Notes under the pieces: generated by a model | Told to the model about the DNA's origin: nothing | The model's input: the letters and a program-made list of their open reading frames with translations, nothing else | Database searches by the model: none | Program-made: the position numbers and the translations under genes | NCBI GenBank assembly: GCA_021413535.1 | Contig: JAIOQF010000177.1 | Coordinates: 1 to 5,139 of the forward strand | Length of the DNA: 5,139 nt | Origin: Verrucomicrobiota bacterium | Lineage (GTDB): Bacteria > Verrucomicrobiota > Verrucomicrobiia > Verrucomicrobiales > Verrucomicrobiaceae | Reading direction: 5' to 3' | Shown: piece by piece, positions 1-5,009 of the stretch | Position numbering within the stretch: the stretch's first letter is position 1 | How the letters are laid out: every line of letters starts with the position of its first letter

Positions 1-142
1 TCATCAAGGTTTGGTCGCTGGCAACAGCGGCTGAGACATTCCGAGCATGAAGATGCCACGTTGTATCGAGCGAGACTTCGGTTTCGTTCGGATGAGCAGA
101 CTCGAAAGGGGCTGAAAAATAATCTTCACAGTAGTTTTAGAA

Positions 143-162
143 GGCGGCGCTTCGGCGCTGTC
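143..162 (+). other. Stable RNA hairpin with cUUCGg tetraloop
   Basis: The left arm at 143-150 pairs with the right arm at 155-162 over eight positions, two of them G-U. It closes on a TTCG loop flanked by C and G, the classic extra-stable cUUCGg tetraloop when read on the plus strand. No T-run follows, so it is not a canonical intrinsic terminator. It may end or protect a transcript entering from the left, or be part of the leader of the gene at 223. The rest of 1-183 holds no gene I can support: frame 1 is open from base 1 to a TAG at 178-180 and could be the tail of an upstream gene, but its residues match nothing I recognise. Confidence 0.4.
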
Positions 163-183
163 GTCTGGGCTGCGGGCTAGGCT

Positions 184-221
184 AGTTCCTTGATGGCGCA
201 GAAAAAGCCACACAAGGAACT
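184..221 (+). promoter_or_regulatory. Inverted repeat enclosing the ribosome-binding region of the arm-domain gene
   Basis: AGTTCCTTG (184-192) and CAAGGAACT (213-221) are a perfect 9-bp inverted repeat. Inside it TGGC (194-197) pairs with GCCA (207-210), giving a two-part stem with a 9-base loop. The right arm contains AAGGAA (214-219), the only Shine-Dalgarno-like sequence before the ATG at 223. The alternative ATG at 193 falls in the internal loop. If transcribed, this stem would hide the ribosome site. As DNA it could equally be an operator. Both readings are inference from the symmetry. Confidence 0.4.
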
Positions 222-222
222 C

Positions 223-471
223 ATGAACCAGCCACATCCTCAACCCCGTCTCTCCCTACGCACTGACGTGGGCAACCCGGATCACCACCTGTGGTGCAAC
301 AACGGCACATGGTGGATGCACCTCACCGTTCATCACACAGACGGCACCAAGCAGCGCGTGAGGCGCTCGCTCAAGACGCACGACCTCGTTACGGCACGGC
401 AGAGGCGCGACCGACTGATACAGCAACTCGGCACAAATCAGAGCGCCGGAGAATTGGCGATGGCCGCATGA
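223..471 (+). CDS. Small stand-alone integrase-arm-like DNA-binding protein
   Basis: The 82-residue product resembles the N-terminal arm-type DNA-binding domain of tyrosine recombinases. Residues 19-34 (NPDHHLWCNNGTWWMH) fit the beta-strand start of such a domain. RVRRSLKTHDLVTARQRRDRL (residues 45-65, basic) fits the following strand and helix, where 'SL-T-D---A---RD' is typical. No catalytic domain (R-HxxR-Y) follows: the frame stops at 469-471 and the next gene is unrelated. It is therefore either a domesticated small DNA-binding protein or a relic of a recombinase; I recall similar short proteins in Verrucomicrobia. ATG 223 was chosen because AAGGAA lies just upstream, though the 3-base spacing is short. 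ATG 193 would add ten residues and put the inverted repeat inside the gene. The target DNA is unknown. Confidence 0.65.
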   Translation: MNQPHPQPRLSLRTDVGNPDHHLWCNNGTWWMHLTVHHTDGTKQRVRRSLKTHDLVTARQRRDRLIQQLGTNQSAGELAMAA

Positions 472-519
472 GCGCCATCCCACTCCCTCAACTTTCAACA
501 AAACGAACTACACAAATTT

Positions 520-1428
520 ATGGACTCTCAAACAATAGCTGATGAAATTCGCGGCCTAATTACGCTGGGGCTTCTGGACGAAGCGCGGGCAGAACTGGAT
601 CGTGCCGACAATCTGGATGACCCCTATATTCTGGAAGCGGCCCGGCGTTATCACTTAGGCGTCGGAAACTGGGAGAACGCAGCGAAGATTGGTCTGCACC
701 TGCTCAACAACTTTCCTGAGCGGCGCGCATATCCTACGCCGCTAAATACTTCTCTGGCACTTTACCGGCTGGGGCGGACAGCCGAGGCCGCTGCTTTGCT
801 ATGCCAATACCCGCCCGACGACTCCGAGCCATGTCCAACTTGTCATTACTATTCACTAGCGTGTTACCTAGCTATTCTCGGAAGAAATCAAGAAGCCTTG
901 GGCGTGCTCAATATTGCCCTCAATGCGGGAAGTAATTATTGGAACAAATCGTTCTTTGACCGTGATCTGCGTGGGCTGTGGCAATGGATCGGCGATCTGA
1001 AATCTTTCGATGAAGAACTCCGCGTCGTCCTTGCCGATCCCCTCTGGTCTGCGGTGCTCGAAGGAACGGATTCCACGACGGATTTCATACTCGATCCTGC
1101 CGATCTCGATCTTCATCCAAAACTGCACAGTCTGGTGAGCTACCACCCTTCACGCGCCATCTACGTGCCGAGATACGGCATTGGGCCTCGTGGAAGGCGC
1201 GCGCTGCATACTTGGCAGCGTAGCCGGTCACGCTGGGCCACCCGGCGATTGAGAAGCGCCATCGTGCGAGCGGCCAGCTTTGCATCAACGGAACCCGAAA
1301 AGAACGGCGCGTTGACCCCTAACGAGATTTTCGATCATCTCGAAAAGACAGCGATCTCGAAGAAACCAGAACTGGCTGCGAAACAAAAGCGTCTTCTCAA
1401 CATCTGGCGGAAGCAGCAGAACGGCTGA
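520..1428 (+). CDS. TPR-like helical repeat protein of unknown function
   Basis: The product is a 302-residue soluble protein with no signal peptide or membrane segment. Residues 1-170 form helical hairpins of tetratricopeptide type: GLLDEARAELDRA (18-30), YHLGVGNWENAAKIGLHLL (44-62), SLALYRLGRTAEAAALL (78-94) and YSLACYLAILGRNQEALGVLNIALNAG (111-137). The segment FDRDLRGLWQWIGDLKSFDEEL (146-167) resembles the Asp-rich closing helix often seen after the last TPR. TPRs mediate protein-protein contacts. The second half (190-302) is basic, with RRALHTWQRSRSRWATRRLR at 226-245, and matches no family I know; it could bind nucleic acid or a partner. A CPTC pair (105-108) lies in a loop. There is no Shine-Dalgarno site; the start is preceded by an A/C-rich tract (489-519). 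It follows the arm-domain gene by 48 bases and may share its transcript. Confidence 0.7.
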   Translation: MDSQTIADEIRGLITLGLLDEARAELDRADNLDDPYILEAARRYHLGVGNWENAAKIGLHLLNNFPERRAYPTPLNTSLALYRLGRTAEAAALLCQYPPDDSEPCPTCHYYSLACYLAILGRNQEALGVLNIALNAGSNYWNKSFFDRDLRGLWQWIGDLKSFDEELRVVLADPLWSAVLEGTDSTTDFILDPADLDLHPKLHSLVSYHPSRAIYVPRYGIGPRGRRALHTWQRSRSRWATRRLRSAIVRAASFASTEPEKNGALTPNEIFDHLEKTAISKKPELAAKQKRLLNIWRKQQNG

Positions 1429-1435
1429 CGAGATT

Positions 1436-1693
1436 ATGACGCGATCACAGCAAGACCAACAACCAAACAAGCCACACGCTATGGGCAAATATCTAGGACA
1501 CCAACCACTGCCGAAGGACGAAACGATGTTCGGGGGCGGCGCGGGAGTTTTGATTCCATACAGGAATAAGTCCGCAAGTCCTTCTCCGACATCATCGACC
1601 AACATTCCGCCGGAGGAGAAGCCGCCGCAGCCGCCACCGGGCGAGGACAATCAGTCCTCCGTCACCACGCTGCCACTGCCTCGAAAACCTTGA
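1436..1693 (+). CDS. Small Pro-rich hypothetical protein
   Basis: This 85-codon frame begins 8 bases after the TPR gene and ends at 1691-1693, just before the next ORF. I do not recognise it. Residues 16-43 (MGKYLGHQP through VLIPYR) look the most protein-like. After that it is low-complexity Ser/Thr/Pro, with EEKPPQPPPGEDNQ (60-73) predicted to be disordered. A second in-frame Met at residue 16 (base 1481) is an alternative start. The same-strand spacing and the EKP-type tail shared with the next two ORFs support it as coding. The lack of a clear ribosome site and the biased composition argue for caution. Confidence 0.45.
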   Translation: MTRSQQDQQPNKPHAMGKYLGHQPLPKDETMFGGGAGVLIPYRNKSASPSPTSSTNIPPEEKPPQPPPGEDNQSSVTTLPLPRKP

Positions 1694-1704
1694 CTCCAAT
1701 AAAT

Positions 1705-2088
1705 ATGTCAGACTCCGAAATTCAGAACCCTTCCAAAGAAAATCCTCCGGCGTTCTTGTTGCCTACGCACAAGCTCGCGGGCGAGTCGAAGGAGCAATGG
1801 CTGGCTCGGATCGTCCCGAAAGTAGCTGCTGCCATCAGAGGCCATCAGGCTGCGATTGCGAGTTCGTCGGATCATGAGACTCAAGAAAAGCCAGTCGAGT
1901 TGCCAGCGAGACGGTCATACGCGGGACTGAAGGACGTCACGGGGTTGGGCAGTAGCAGGGCATTCATCTTGCCTGTCTCATCGCCGAAGCAAGAAAAGCC
2001 GGTAACACCACCGTTGCCGCCGAGCGCGACCAGCTCTGAGGGTAGCGAAAAGTCGAACGACGAACCGACAGATCATGAAAACCAATAA
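1705..2088 (+). CDS. Hypothetical protein with disordered Pro/Glu-rich C-terminus
   Basis: The 127-residue product is of unknown family. Residues 14-50 (PPAFLLPTHKLAGESKEQW, then ARIVPKVAAAIRGHQAA) could form a short helical domain. RSYAGLKDVTGLGSSRAFILP (70-90) repeats an 'AF[LI]LP' motif already seen at residues 16-20, suggesting two related modules. QEKPVTPPLPPSATSSEGSE (96-115) and the terminal EPTDHENQ are disordered. DHETQEKP (56-63) resembles the terminal DHENQ, again hinting at internal duplication. A TTG at 1690 in the same frame overlaps the previous stop (TTGA), which would permit coupled translation; ATG 1705 is preferred as the ordinary start. The 3' end lies in the 66-bp direct repeat shared with the next gene. 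Confidence 0.5.
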   Translation: MSDSEIQNPSKENPPAFLLPTHKLAGESKEQWLARIVPKVAAAIRGHQAAIASSSDHETQEKPVELPARRSYAGLKDVTGLGSSRAFILPVSSPKQEKPVTPPLPPSATSSEGSEKSNDEPTDHENQ

Positions 2089-2091
2089 ACC
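2026..2091 (+). repeat. Copy A of a diverged 66-bp direct repeat
   Basis: Ungapped alignment with 2443-2508 gives 48 identical bases of 66. The repeat encodes the last 21 residues of one orphan ORF (ending EKSNDEPTDHENQ). It also carries, in another frame, ATGAAAACCAAT at 2075, which opens a 13-codon frame (MKTNKPTCVTRQP) ending at 2116. Homology fades on both sides. The repeat therefore marks an old duplication of an ORF-end/ORF-start junction. Confidence 0.6.
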
Positions 2092-2130
2092 AACGTGTGT
2101 GACACGACAACCCTAGCGAGAGGACACAGT

Positions 2131-2502
2131 ATGAATAGAACTTACATCGGTGATTTTAATATTTTGGGCGCAGGAATGTGCGAGTGGCCCGTGAAAGTCT
2201 GGCTGTCGCAAAACAAGAAAACTCATCTGTGGACAGTGTTCTACAGGTTCACCGATCCCGAACAGCTCTACTCAGACAGTGATGCTGGCCTGAATGTTAA
2301 GGGTATATTCCAAACGCTGGAAAGCAGAGGAATCAAACGAAGCGCATTCTTGTCCGAGCTTGAGTATGGGGAATCAAATGAACCCGAGCTTGCGGAACTG
2401 GCAACCGCCTTGCGCCGACTACTTGAGGAACCCATTACTGAGGCGAGCAGCTCCGGGAGCACCGAGAAGCCCACCGAAGAACCGAGCGACCATGAAAGCT
2501 AA
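2131..2502 (+). CDS. Hypothetical protein of unknown family with acidic tail
   Basis: The 123-residue product is not recognised. Residues 3-42 (RTYIGDFNILGAGMCEWPVK, then VWLSQ--KTHLWTVFYRFTD) look like alternating beta strands of a small globular domain. Residues 86-100 (ELAELATALRRLLEE) form an amphipathic helix, and 101-123 is a disordered acidic tail ending EKPTEEPSDHES. ATG 2131 is chosen over the in-frame GTG 2095 because GAGAGGA (2118-2124) lies at a good distance upstream, the clearest ribosome site of this gene group. It lies 42 bases after the previous gene on the same strand, so co-transcription is likely. Its tail is paralogous to that of the gene before it, although the bodies of the two proteins are not visibly related. 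Confidence 0.6.
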   Translation: MNRTYIGDFNILGAGMCEWPVKVWLSQNKKTHLWTVFYRFTDPEQLYSDSDAGLNVKGIFQTLESRGIKRSAFLSELEYGESNEPELAELATALRRLLEEPITEASSSGSTEKPTEEPSDHES

Positions 2503-2508
2503 TCAGCC
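2443..2508 (+). repeat. Copy B of a diverged 66-bp direct repeat
   Basis: This is the partner of 2026-2091 (48/66 identical, no gaps, 417 bases apart). It encodes the end of the 123-residue ORF (EKPTEEPSDHES) and includes ATGAAAGCTAAT at 2492, which opens a second frame starting MKANQPMF, matching MKTNKP of copy A. The frame from 2492 runs on antisense to the XRE gene and is probably not a full gene, so only the junction itself seems conserved. Confidence 0.6.
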
Positions 2509-2547
2509 CATGTTTCGAGCGGGAACTTCTCAGGAAGTCTGCGTCGT

Positions 2548-2567
2548 GGCGACTGATTCAGTCAGCC
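2548..2567. terminator. Weak hairpin between convergent genes
   Basis: GGC-GACTGA (2548-2556) pairs with TCAGTC-A-GCC (2558-2567) with one bulged base. It lies at the stop codon of the minus-strand XRE gene and 46 bases beyond the stop of the plus-strand gene. There is no T-run on either side, so it is at best a weak bidirectional terminator. Confidence 0.25.
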
Positions 2568-2812
2568 TTGCGGCGGACAGCCTTTTCAGCCTCCGTCGTC
2601 ACGTCAGAGAGCCGGAGATGCAGCGCGGTCGCCATCGCGTGAAGGACGCGGAGGGTCGGACTCATCGCCCCACTTTCCGTGCGACTGACCGTCGACCGAT
2701 GCACGCCTGCGGTTTTAGCCAGCCGTTCATGGGACATGCCCTGCCGCCGCCGTTCTCTCACGATGATTTGAACGACGTGTGCAACGAACCCCTCGGACTG
2801 GGATTTTCCCAT
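2558..2812 (-). CDS. XRE/Cro-family helix-turn-helix transcriptional regulator
   Basis: The 84-residue single-domain DNA-binding protein contains IVRERRRQGMSHERLAKTAG (17-36) and HRSTVSRTESGAMSPTLRVL (38-57), the standard HTH_3/XRE pattern: helix 1, then 'S-E-LA--AGV', recognition helix HRSTVSRTESG, and P-L--L--MA-AL-----DV. A short basic tail follows. It probably acts as a dimeric repressor. ATG 2812 is chosen because the domain begins soon after it. A longer frame exists up to 2935, but it would run through the perfect palindrome at 2847-2862 and adds Cys/Arg-rich residues unlike the family. No Shine-Dalgarno site is seen. The gene is divergent from a string of small membrane-protein genes with the palindrome between them, so autoregulation and control of those genes are likely. 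The target is inferred from position only. Confidence 0.85.
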   Translation of the reverse strand: MGKSQSEGFVAHVVQIIVRERRRQGMSHERLAKTAGVHRSTVSRTESGAMSPTLRVLHAMATALHLRLSDVTTEAEKAVRRKAD

Positions 2813-2846
2813 GAAGGAAACTCGCCATTGCACGCAACCAGCGCAC

Positions 2847-2862
2847 CGTGCATATATGCACG
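2847..2862. promoter_or_regulatory. Perfect 16-bp palindrome, likely operator of the XRE regulator
   Basis: CGTGCATATATGCACG is an exact palindrome 35 bases upstream of the XRE start codon. Single-domain XRE repressors bind such short dyads near their own promoter. The central TATAT could serve as a -10 element. On the plus strand the ATG of a 29-codon ORF lies in its right half (2856-2858), so a bound repressor would cover the start of both divergent units. That the XRE protein binds here is inferred. Confidence 0.6.
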
Positions 2863-2945
2863 AACCACCCAAACTCGTCCTCAGCCTCTGCTGGCTGTGG
2901 TTAGGGTGGGAATACGCTAAGGCTCGTGACATCATGAAACAGTAA
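2856..2945 (+). CDS. Candidate 29-residue hydrophobic micro-protein
   Basis: The frame encodes MHEPPKLVLSLCWLWLGW then EYAKARDIMKQ. A hydrophobic Trp-rich segment (residues 6-18) is followed by a charged amphipathic end, the shape of a small membrane-inserted peptide. It is divergent from the XRE repressor and ends 5 bases before the next small membrane-protein gene, as in an operon. An in-frame ATG at 2811 would lengthen it to 44 residues but would overlap the repressor start and run through the palindrome. There is no Shine-Dalgarno site; if transcription begins inside the palindrome the message would be near-leaderless. Short size makes chance a real possibility. Confidence 0.35.
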   Translation: MHEPPKLVLSLCWLWLGWEYAKARDIMKQ

Positions 2946-2950
2946 AAAAA

Positions 2951-3124
2951 ATGGACAAGCGCGATACAGGTTTAACGTCAGAACAGATCAAAATTATTGC
3001 GGACGCCGAAAGGGAGATCAAGGGGGTTAACGGATGTAATCGACTCGCCGTTTGGGTTGGGGGTGGTGTCATTTGGGTGATTATCATCGCGGGGATTATC
3101 GCATTAATACGCGCACTCTTCTAG
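2951..3124 (+). CDS. Small single-pass membrane protein (57 residues)
   Basis: The product starts MDKRDTGLTSEQIKIIADAE with a charged, helical cytoplasmic-type N-terminus (1-31). One long membrane segment follows, VWVGGGVIWVIIIAGIIALI at 34-53, and it ends RALF. One transmembrane helix is clear; no lipobox or signal cleavage site is seen. The family is unknown. It follows the 29-codon ORF by 5 bases and precedes the GYF_2 protein by 57. An A-rich tract (2943-2950) instead of a Shine-Dalgarno site precedes ATG 2951. Its position downstream of the XRE operator suggests repressor control. Its size and build would fit a membrane-acting toxin, an anchor or an accessory subunit, but nothing in the sequence decides between them. 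Confidence 0.6.
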   Translation: MDKRDTGLTSEQIKIIADAEREIKGVNGCNRLAVWVGGGVIWVIIIAGIIALIRALF

Positions 3125-3181
3125 CACTCCGGCCCGGCACCCATAAAAGCAATTTCCTAGCAGTCAGCCACGAAGCGCACC

Positions 3182-4012
3182 ATGCCTGCCTACTACCTAT
3201 ACGTTGACAACCGAGTTCAAGGGCCATACTCGGAAGCCGAAGTGAAGACCCACTTCGATGCAGGCACTCTACAGCCAGACACTCCGGTTTGCGCCGACGG
3301 TGGAGAGTGGAGGCGACTTGCAGACACTTTACCTTATCTTTTTCCTCCGCCTGCACGGCCCTTTTCAGCTTCGCGTAGTGCGACACCCACCAAATCACCC
3401 GTTAACCCACATAAGCCAGCAGTAGCAGCACAAACAGCAAACTATTCAGTGCGACCGGGCTATAAAAAGGGCGGGAAAGAGAGTTTTACACGTATTGCCT
3501 CACCTTGCGAGTTTGACTTTAAGCCCGGCGAGCCGCCAAATCTAAAAGTCAATTATTACCCCCCCAGCAACTGGTGGCTCGCCTGTTTGGCTACCTTCGT
3601 CACGGGAGTCGTGGTTAAGGCAGGCGTGCTCGTGGTCGGGCCGGGCATCATAGTCTGGTATTTATTAATCAATCTAGTGCGGCATCAGAATATAGTGATC
3701 GACTTGAGTAAAGCGGAGCTAATTCTCGCAGATGTGGAGAAGAAAGAAATGGGGGTATTTACGAACGTGGCAGGGAAAGACACTTGGATTGGCGTCAAAT
3801 GCGGGAAACAGTTCCAACCGATATTTGCGCATCTACAGGCTTCCGGCACTGTGGCGATCCAAAGCGGCAAACTGATATCGTCTCAGCGCGTGGCGCTAAT
3901 TGTTTTGATTTGCTTGTTGGCTATTCTTGCCCTCATCACCATCGCTAATGCAACGGCCACGGAATCTTCAATATTTTGGTCGGGTAGCAAAGGAGGGCGA
4001 GCGAAAAATTGA
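3182..4012 (+). CDS. GYF_2-domain multi-pass membrane protein
   Basis: The 276-residue product begins with a GYF_2 domain (residues 3-50). YYLYVDNRVQGPYSEAEV, then F--GTLQPDTPVCADGGEW-RL, carries the expected Y, GP, 'G-L--DT-V' and W positions. In this family the domain is thought to bind proline-rich peptides and is often tethered to the membrane. A flexible Pro/Ser/Ala linker (55-95) follows. One or two membrane spans lie at about 131-167 (LACLATFVTGVVVKAGVLVV, then IIVWYLLINLV). A soluble segment (168-235) is predicted to be beta-rich and is of no known family. A last span lies at 237-256 (VALIVLICLLAILALITIAN). There is no Shine-Dalgarno site before ATG 3182. It lies downstream of the small membrane-protein gene on the same strand and is perhaps co-transcribed. 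Its substrate is unknown; the Pro-rich orphan proteins upstream are conceivable ligands, but that is speculation. Confidence 0.8.
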   Translation: MPAYYLYVDNRVQGPYSEAEVKTHFDAGTLQPDTPVCADGGEWRRLADTLPYLFPPPARPFSASRSATPTKSPVNPHKPAVAAQTANYSVRPGYKKGGKESFTRIASPCEFDFKPGEPPNLKVNYYPPSNWWLACLATFVTGVVVKAGVLVVGPGIIVWYLLINLVRHQNIVIDLSKAELILADVEKKEMGVFTNVAGKDTWIGVKCGKQFQPIFAHLQASGTVAIQSGKLISSQRVALIVLICLLAILALITIANATATESSIFWSGSKGGRAKN

Positions 4013-4114
4013 ATGCGGGCTGTTGCTGGCTTTTGCCTCATCCTCGGTAAGCCGAAGAAGTAGTTAAAAATCAAATAAACGCGAAGCCTTGCGACGATTG
4101 TTGTGAAAAATTTT

Positions 4115-4423
4115 ATGAATCAAGAAGTTGAGAATTTAGAATCACTCCAGACCTATTGCAGCGAGAACAACCGGCTGGTTCCGATGCCGTCGCAATGGAA
4201 CGACTTCTACAAGATGCTGAAGAATCGACAGCAGAAACCTTCAGGCGGATGGGAACCACCACTTCCCCTCATTCTTGCAGCGTGGCATCATGCCATGCCA
4301 CTGGAGAAGCAGTTGCGGTTTCACGAACACCTTCAGTGGGCACAGGATCAGGGACAGCTTGAGCAGGTGGGAAGATTTCTCAGAACGCTGCCAGAACAGG
4401 AATGGTGTCACTGGGGTGATTGA
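4115..4423 (+). CDS. Small conserved protein with WEPPLPLILAAW core, function unknown
   Basis: The 102-residue soluble protein has an N-terminal helix (LESLQTYCSENNRLVPMP, 8-25), QWNDFYKMLKNR (27-38), and then the distinctive WEPPLPLILAAW (46-57). A helical second half follows (EKQLRFHEHLQWAQDQGQLE, 64-83) and it closes on FLRTLPEQEWCHWGD. From memory, short proteins with this WEPPLPLILAAW core and an LPE--W ending occur as uncharacterised genes in Verrucomicrobia and other bacteria; I know no function. A GTG at 4103 in frame would add four residues (VKNF) and has no better ribosome site. The gene converges on the cpYpsA gene, with only a hairpin between them. Confidence 0.7.
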   Translation: MNQEVENLESLQTYCSENNRLVPMPSQWNDFYKMLKNRQQKPSGGWEPPLPLILAAWHHAMPLEKQLRFHEHLQWAQDQGQLEQVGRFLRTLPEQEWCHWGD

Positions 4424-4442
4424 GCAGCACCCACAATCGAAC

Positions 4443-4467
4443 GGAGACGCCTCACTGAGGCTACTCC
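4443..4467. terminator. Bidirectional terminator-like hairpin between convergent genes
   Basis: GCCTCA-C-TGAGGC (4449-4461) is a perfect dyad. The symmetry continues outward as GGAG (4443-4446) with CTCC (4464-4467) across a two-base mismatch, all about the same centre at 4455. It sits 20 bases after the stop of the plus-strand gene and overlaps the stop of the minus-strand gene. No T-run follows on either strand, so termination is inferred from placement. Confidence 0.5.
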
Positions 4468-4922
4468 TCCAGCATCTTCTCCAGCACTTTCATCACCCAC
4501 TCGTAAATCCCCGGCTCCTTGGACTCGCGACTGCCTGCGATATTGAGCCTGCGAACGTTGTGCTTTTCGAGGAACGCCAAGAGCTTTTCTGATCTCCCGA
4601 AGATGCCGCTGTGAATGTGGATGAACGGTTTCTTGTGCTTCCGGGCGAATGTCAGCGTCTTGGCTGATCCTCCTGTGGCCTTTTCCACCAGCGTGAATAC
4701 CACCGTCGCATCAGAATCCCTGACGTTCCACTCGGTGCGCTCCAGATATTCCTCTGAGGGTGTCTCCTTGAGCAGGTATTTGGCATCAAGAGGGCCATCG
4801 AGCGATTTGCGACCCTTGGGACACCAGCCGCCGTGCCGGACGTTGTGCTTGAACGCCCAGTCAAGTCCAGCCCTGTCGGCTCCCGTTTGACCTCCGCTGA
4901 TGATGGCAAGCTTAGTGAGCAT
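4461..4922 (-). CDS. Circularly permuted YpsA (cpYpsA) SLOG-family putative nucleotide-binding protein
   Basis: The 153-residue product belongs to the family first labelled putative molybdenum carrier and later placed in the SLOG Rossmann superfamily as circularly permuted YpsA. Signature motifs are present in order: ISGGQTGADRAGLDWA (8-23), the nucleotide-binding loop; HGGWCPKGRK (30-39); LKETPSEEYLERTEWNVRDSD (51-71); TGGSAKTLTFARKHKKPF (83-100); and LNIAGSRESKEPGIY (126-140). The length is typical and all motifs are intact. SLOG proteins bind nucleotides or nucleotide-derived ligands, and some act in phage-defence or stress contexts; the ligand of this branch is not established to my knowledge. 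The start at ATG 4922 puts the first strand (KLAIISGG) at the usual place. ATG 4976 would add 18 unsupported residues. A LexA-type palindrome lies 74 bases upstream, so DNA-damage control is possible. Confidence 0.9.
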   Translation of the reverse strand: MLTKLAIISGGQTGADRAGLDWAFKHNVRHGGWCPKGRKSLDGPLDAKYLLKETPSEEYLERTEWNVRDSDATVVFTLVEKATGGSAKTLTFARKHKKPFIHIHSGIFGRSEKLLAFLEKHNVRRLNIAGSRESKEPGIYEWVMKVLEKMLEE

Positions 4923-4995
4923 TTGTTTCGCTGCGACTGTGGCACAGGATGTAGGTGAGCACCTTGAGCCAGACAAATTATCGCAGAAATATTAA

Positions 4996-5009
4996 TGTTC
5001 AATTGAACA
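4996..5009. promoter_or_regulatory. LexA (SOS) box of verrucomicrobial type
   Basis: TGTTCAATTGAACA is a perfect 14-bp palindrome. It matches the TGTTC-N4-GAACA consensus that I recall being established for LexA in Verrucomicrobia by work on a recA promoter. It overlaps TTGAAC (5003-5008), the -35 of a plus-strand promoter, which is where a repressor would act. It lies between divergent units: the cpYpsA gene on the minus strand and whatever starts past the right edge. The match is exact; LexA control is inferred. Confidence 0.65.

Noticed and set aside
4..243. 79-codon minus-strand frame
   Set aside because: It has no recognisable motif, overlaps the inverted repeat and the start of the arm-domain gene on the other strand, and has no ribosome site.
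1436..2510. Integron cassette array
   Set aside because: The run of short orphan ORFs suggested it, but I saw no attC-type RYYYAAC/GTTRRRY paired core sites and no integron integrase.
2294..2920. 208-codon plus-strand frame
   Set aside because: It is antisense to the well-supported XRE gene for most of its length, overlaps the 123-residue ORF at its start, and its residues look like a shadow frame (Arg/His/Pro/Cys rich).
2813..2935. N-terminal extension of the XRE regulator to 125 residues
   Set aside because: The extra residues are unlike the family and would be encoded across the perfect palindrome; the HTH domain fits the start at 2812.
4275..4592. 105-codon plus-strand frame
   Set aside because: It overlaps both the WEPPLPLILAAW gene and the antisense of cpYpsA, runs through the terminator hairpin, and shows no domain.
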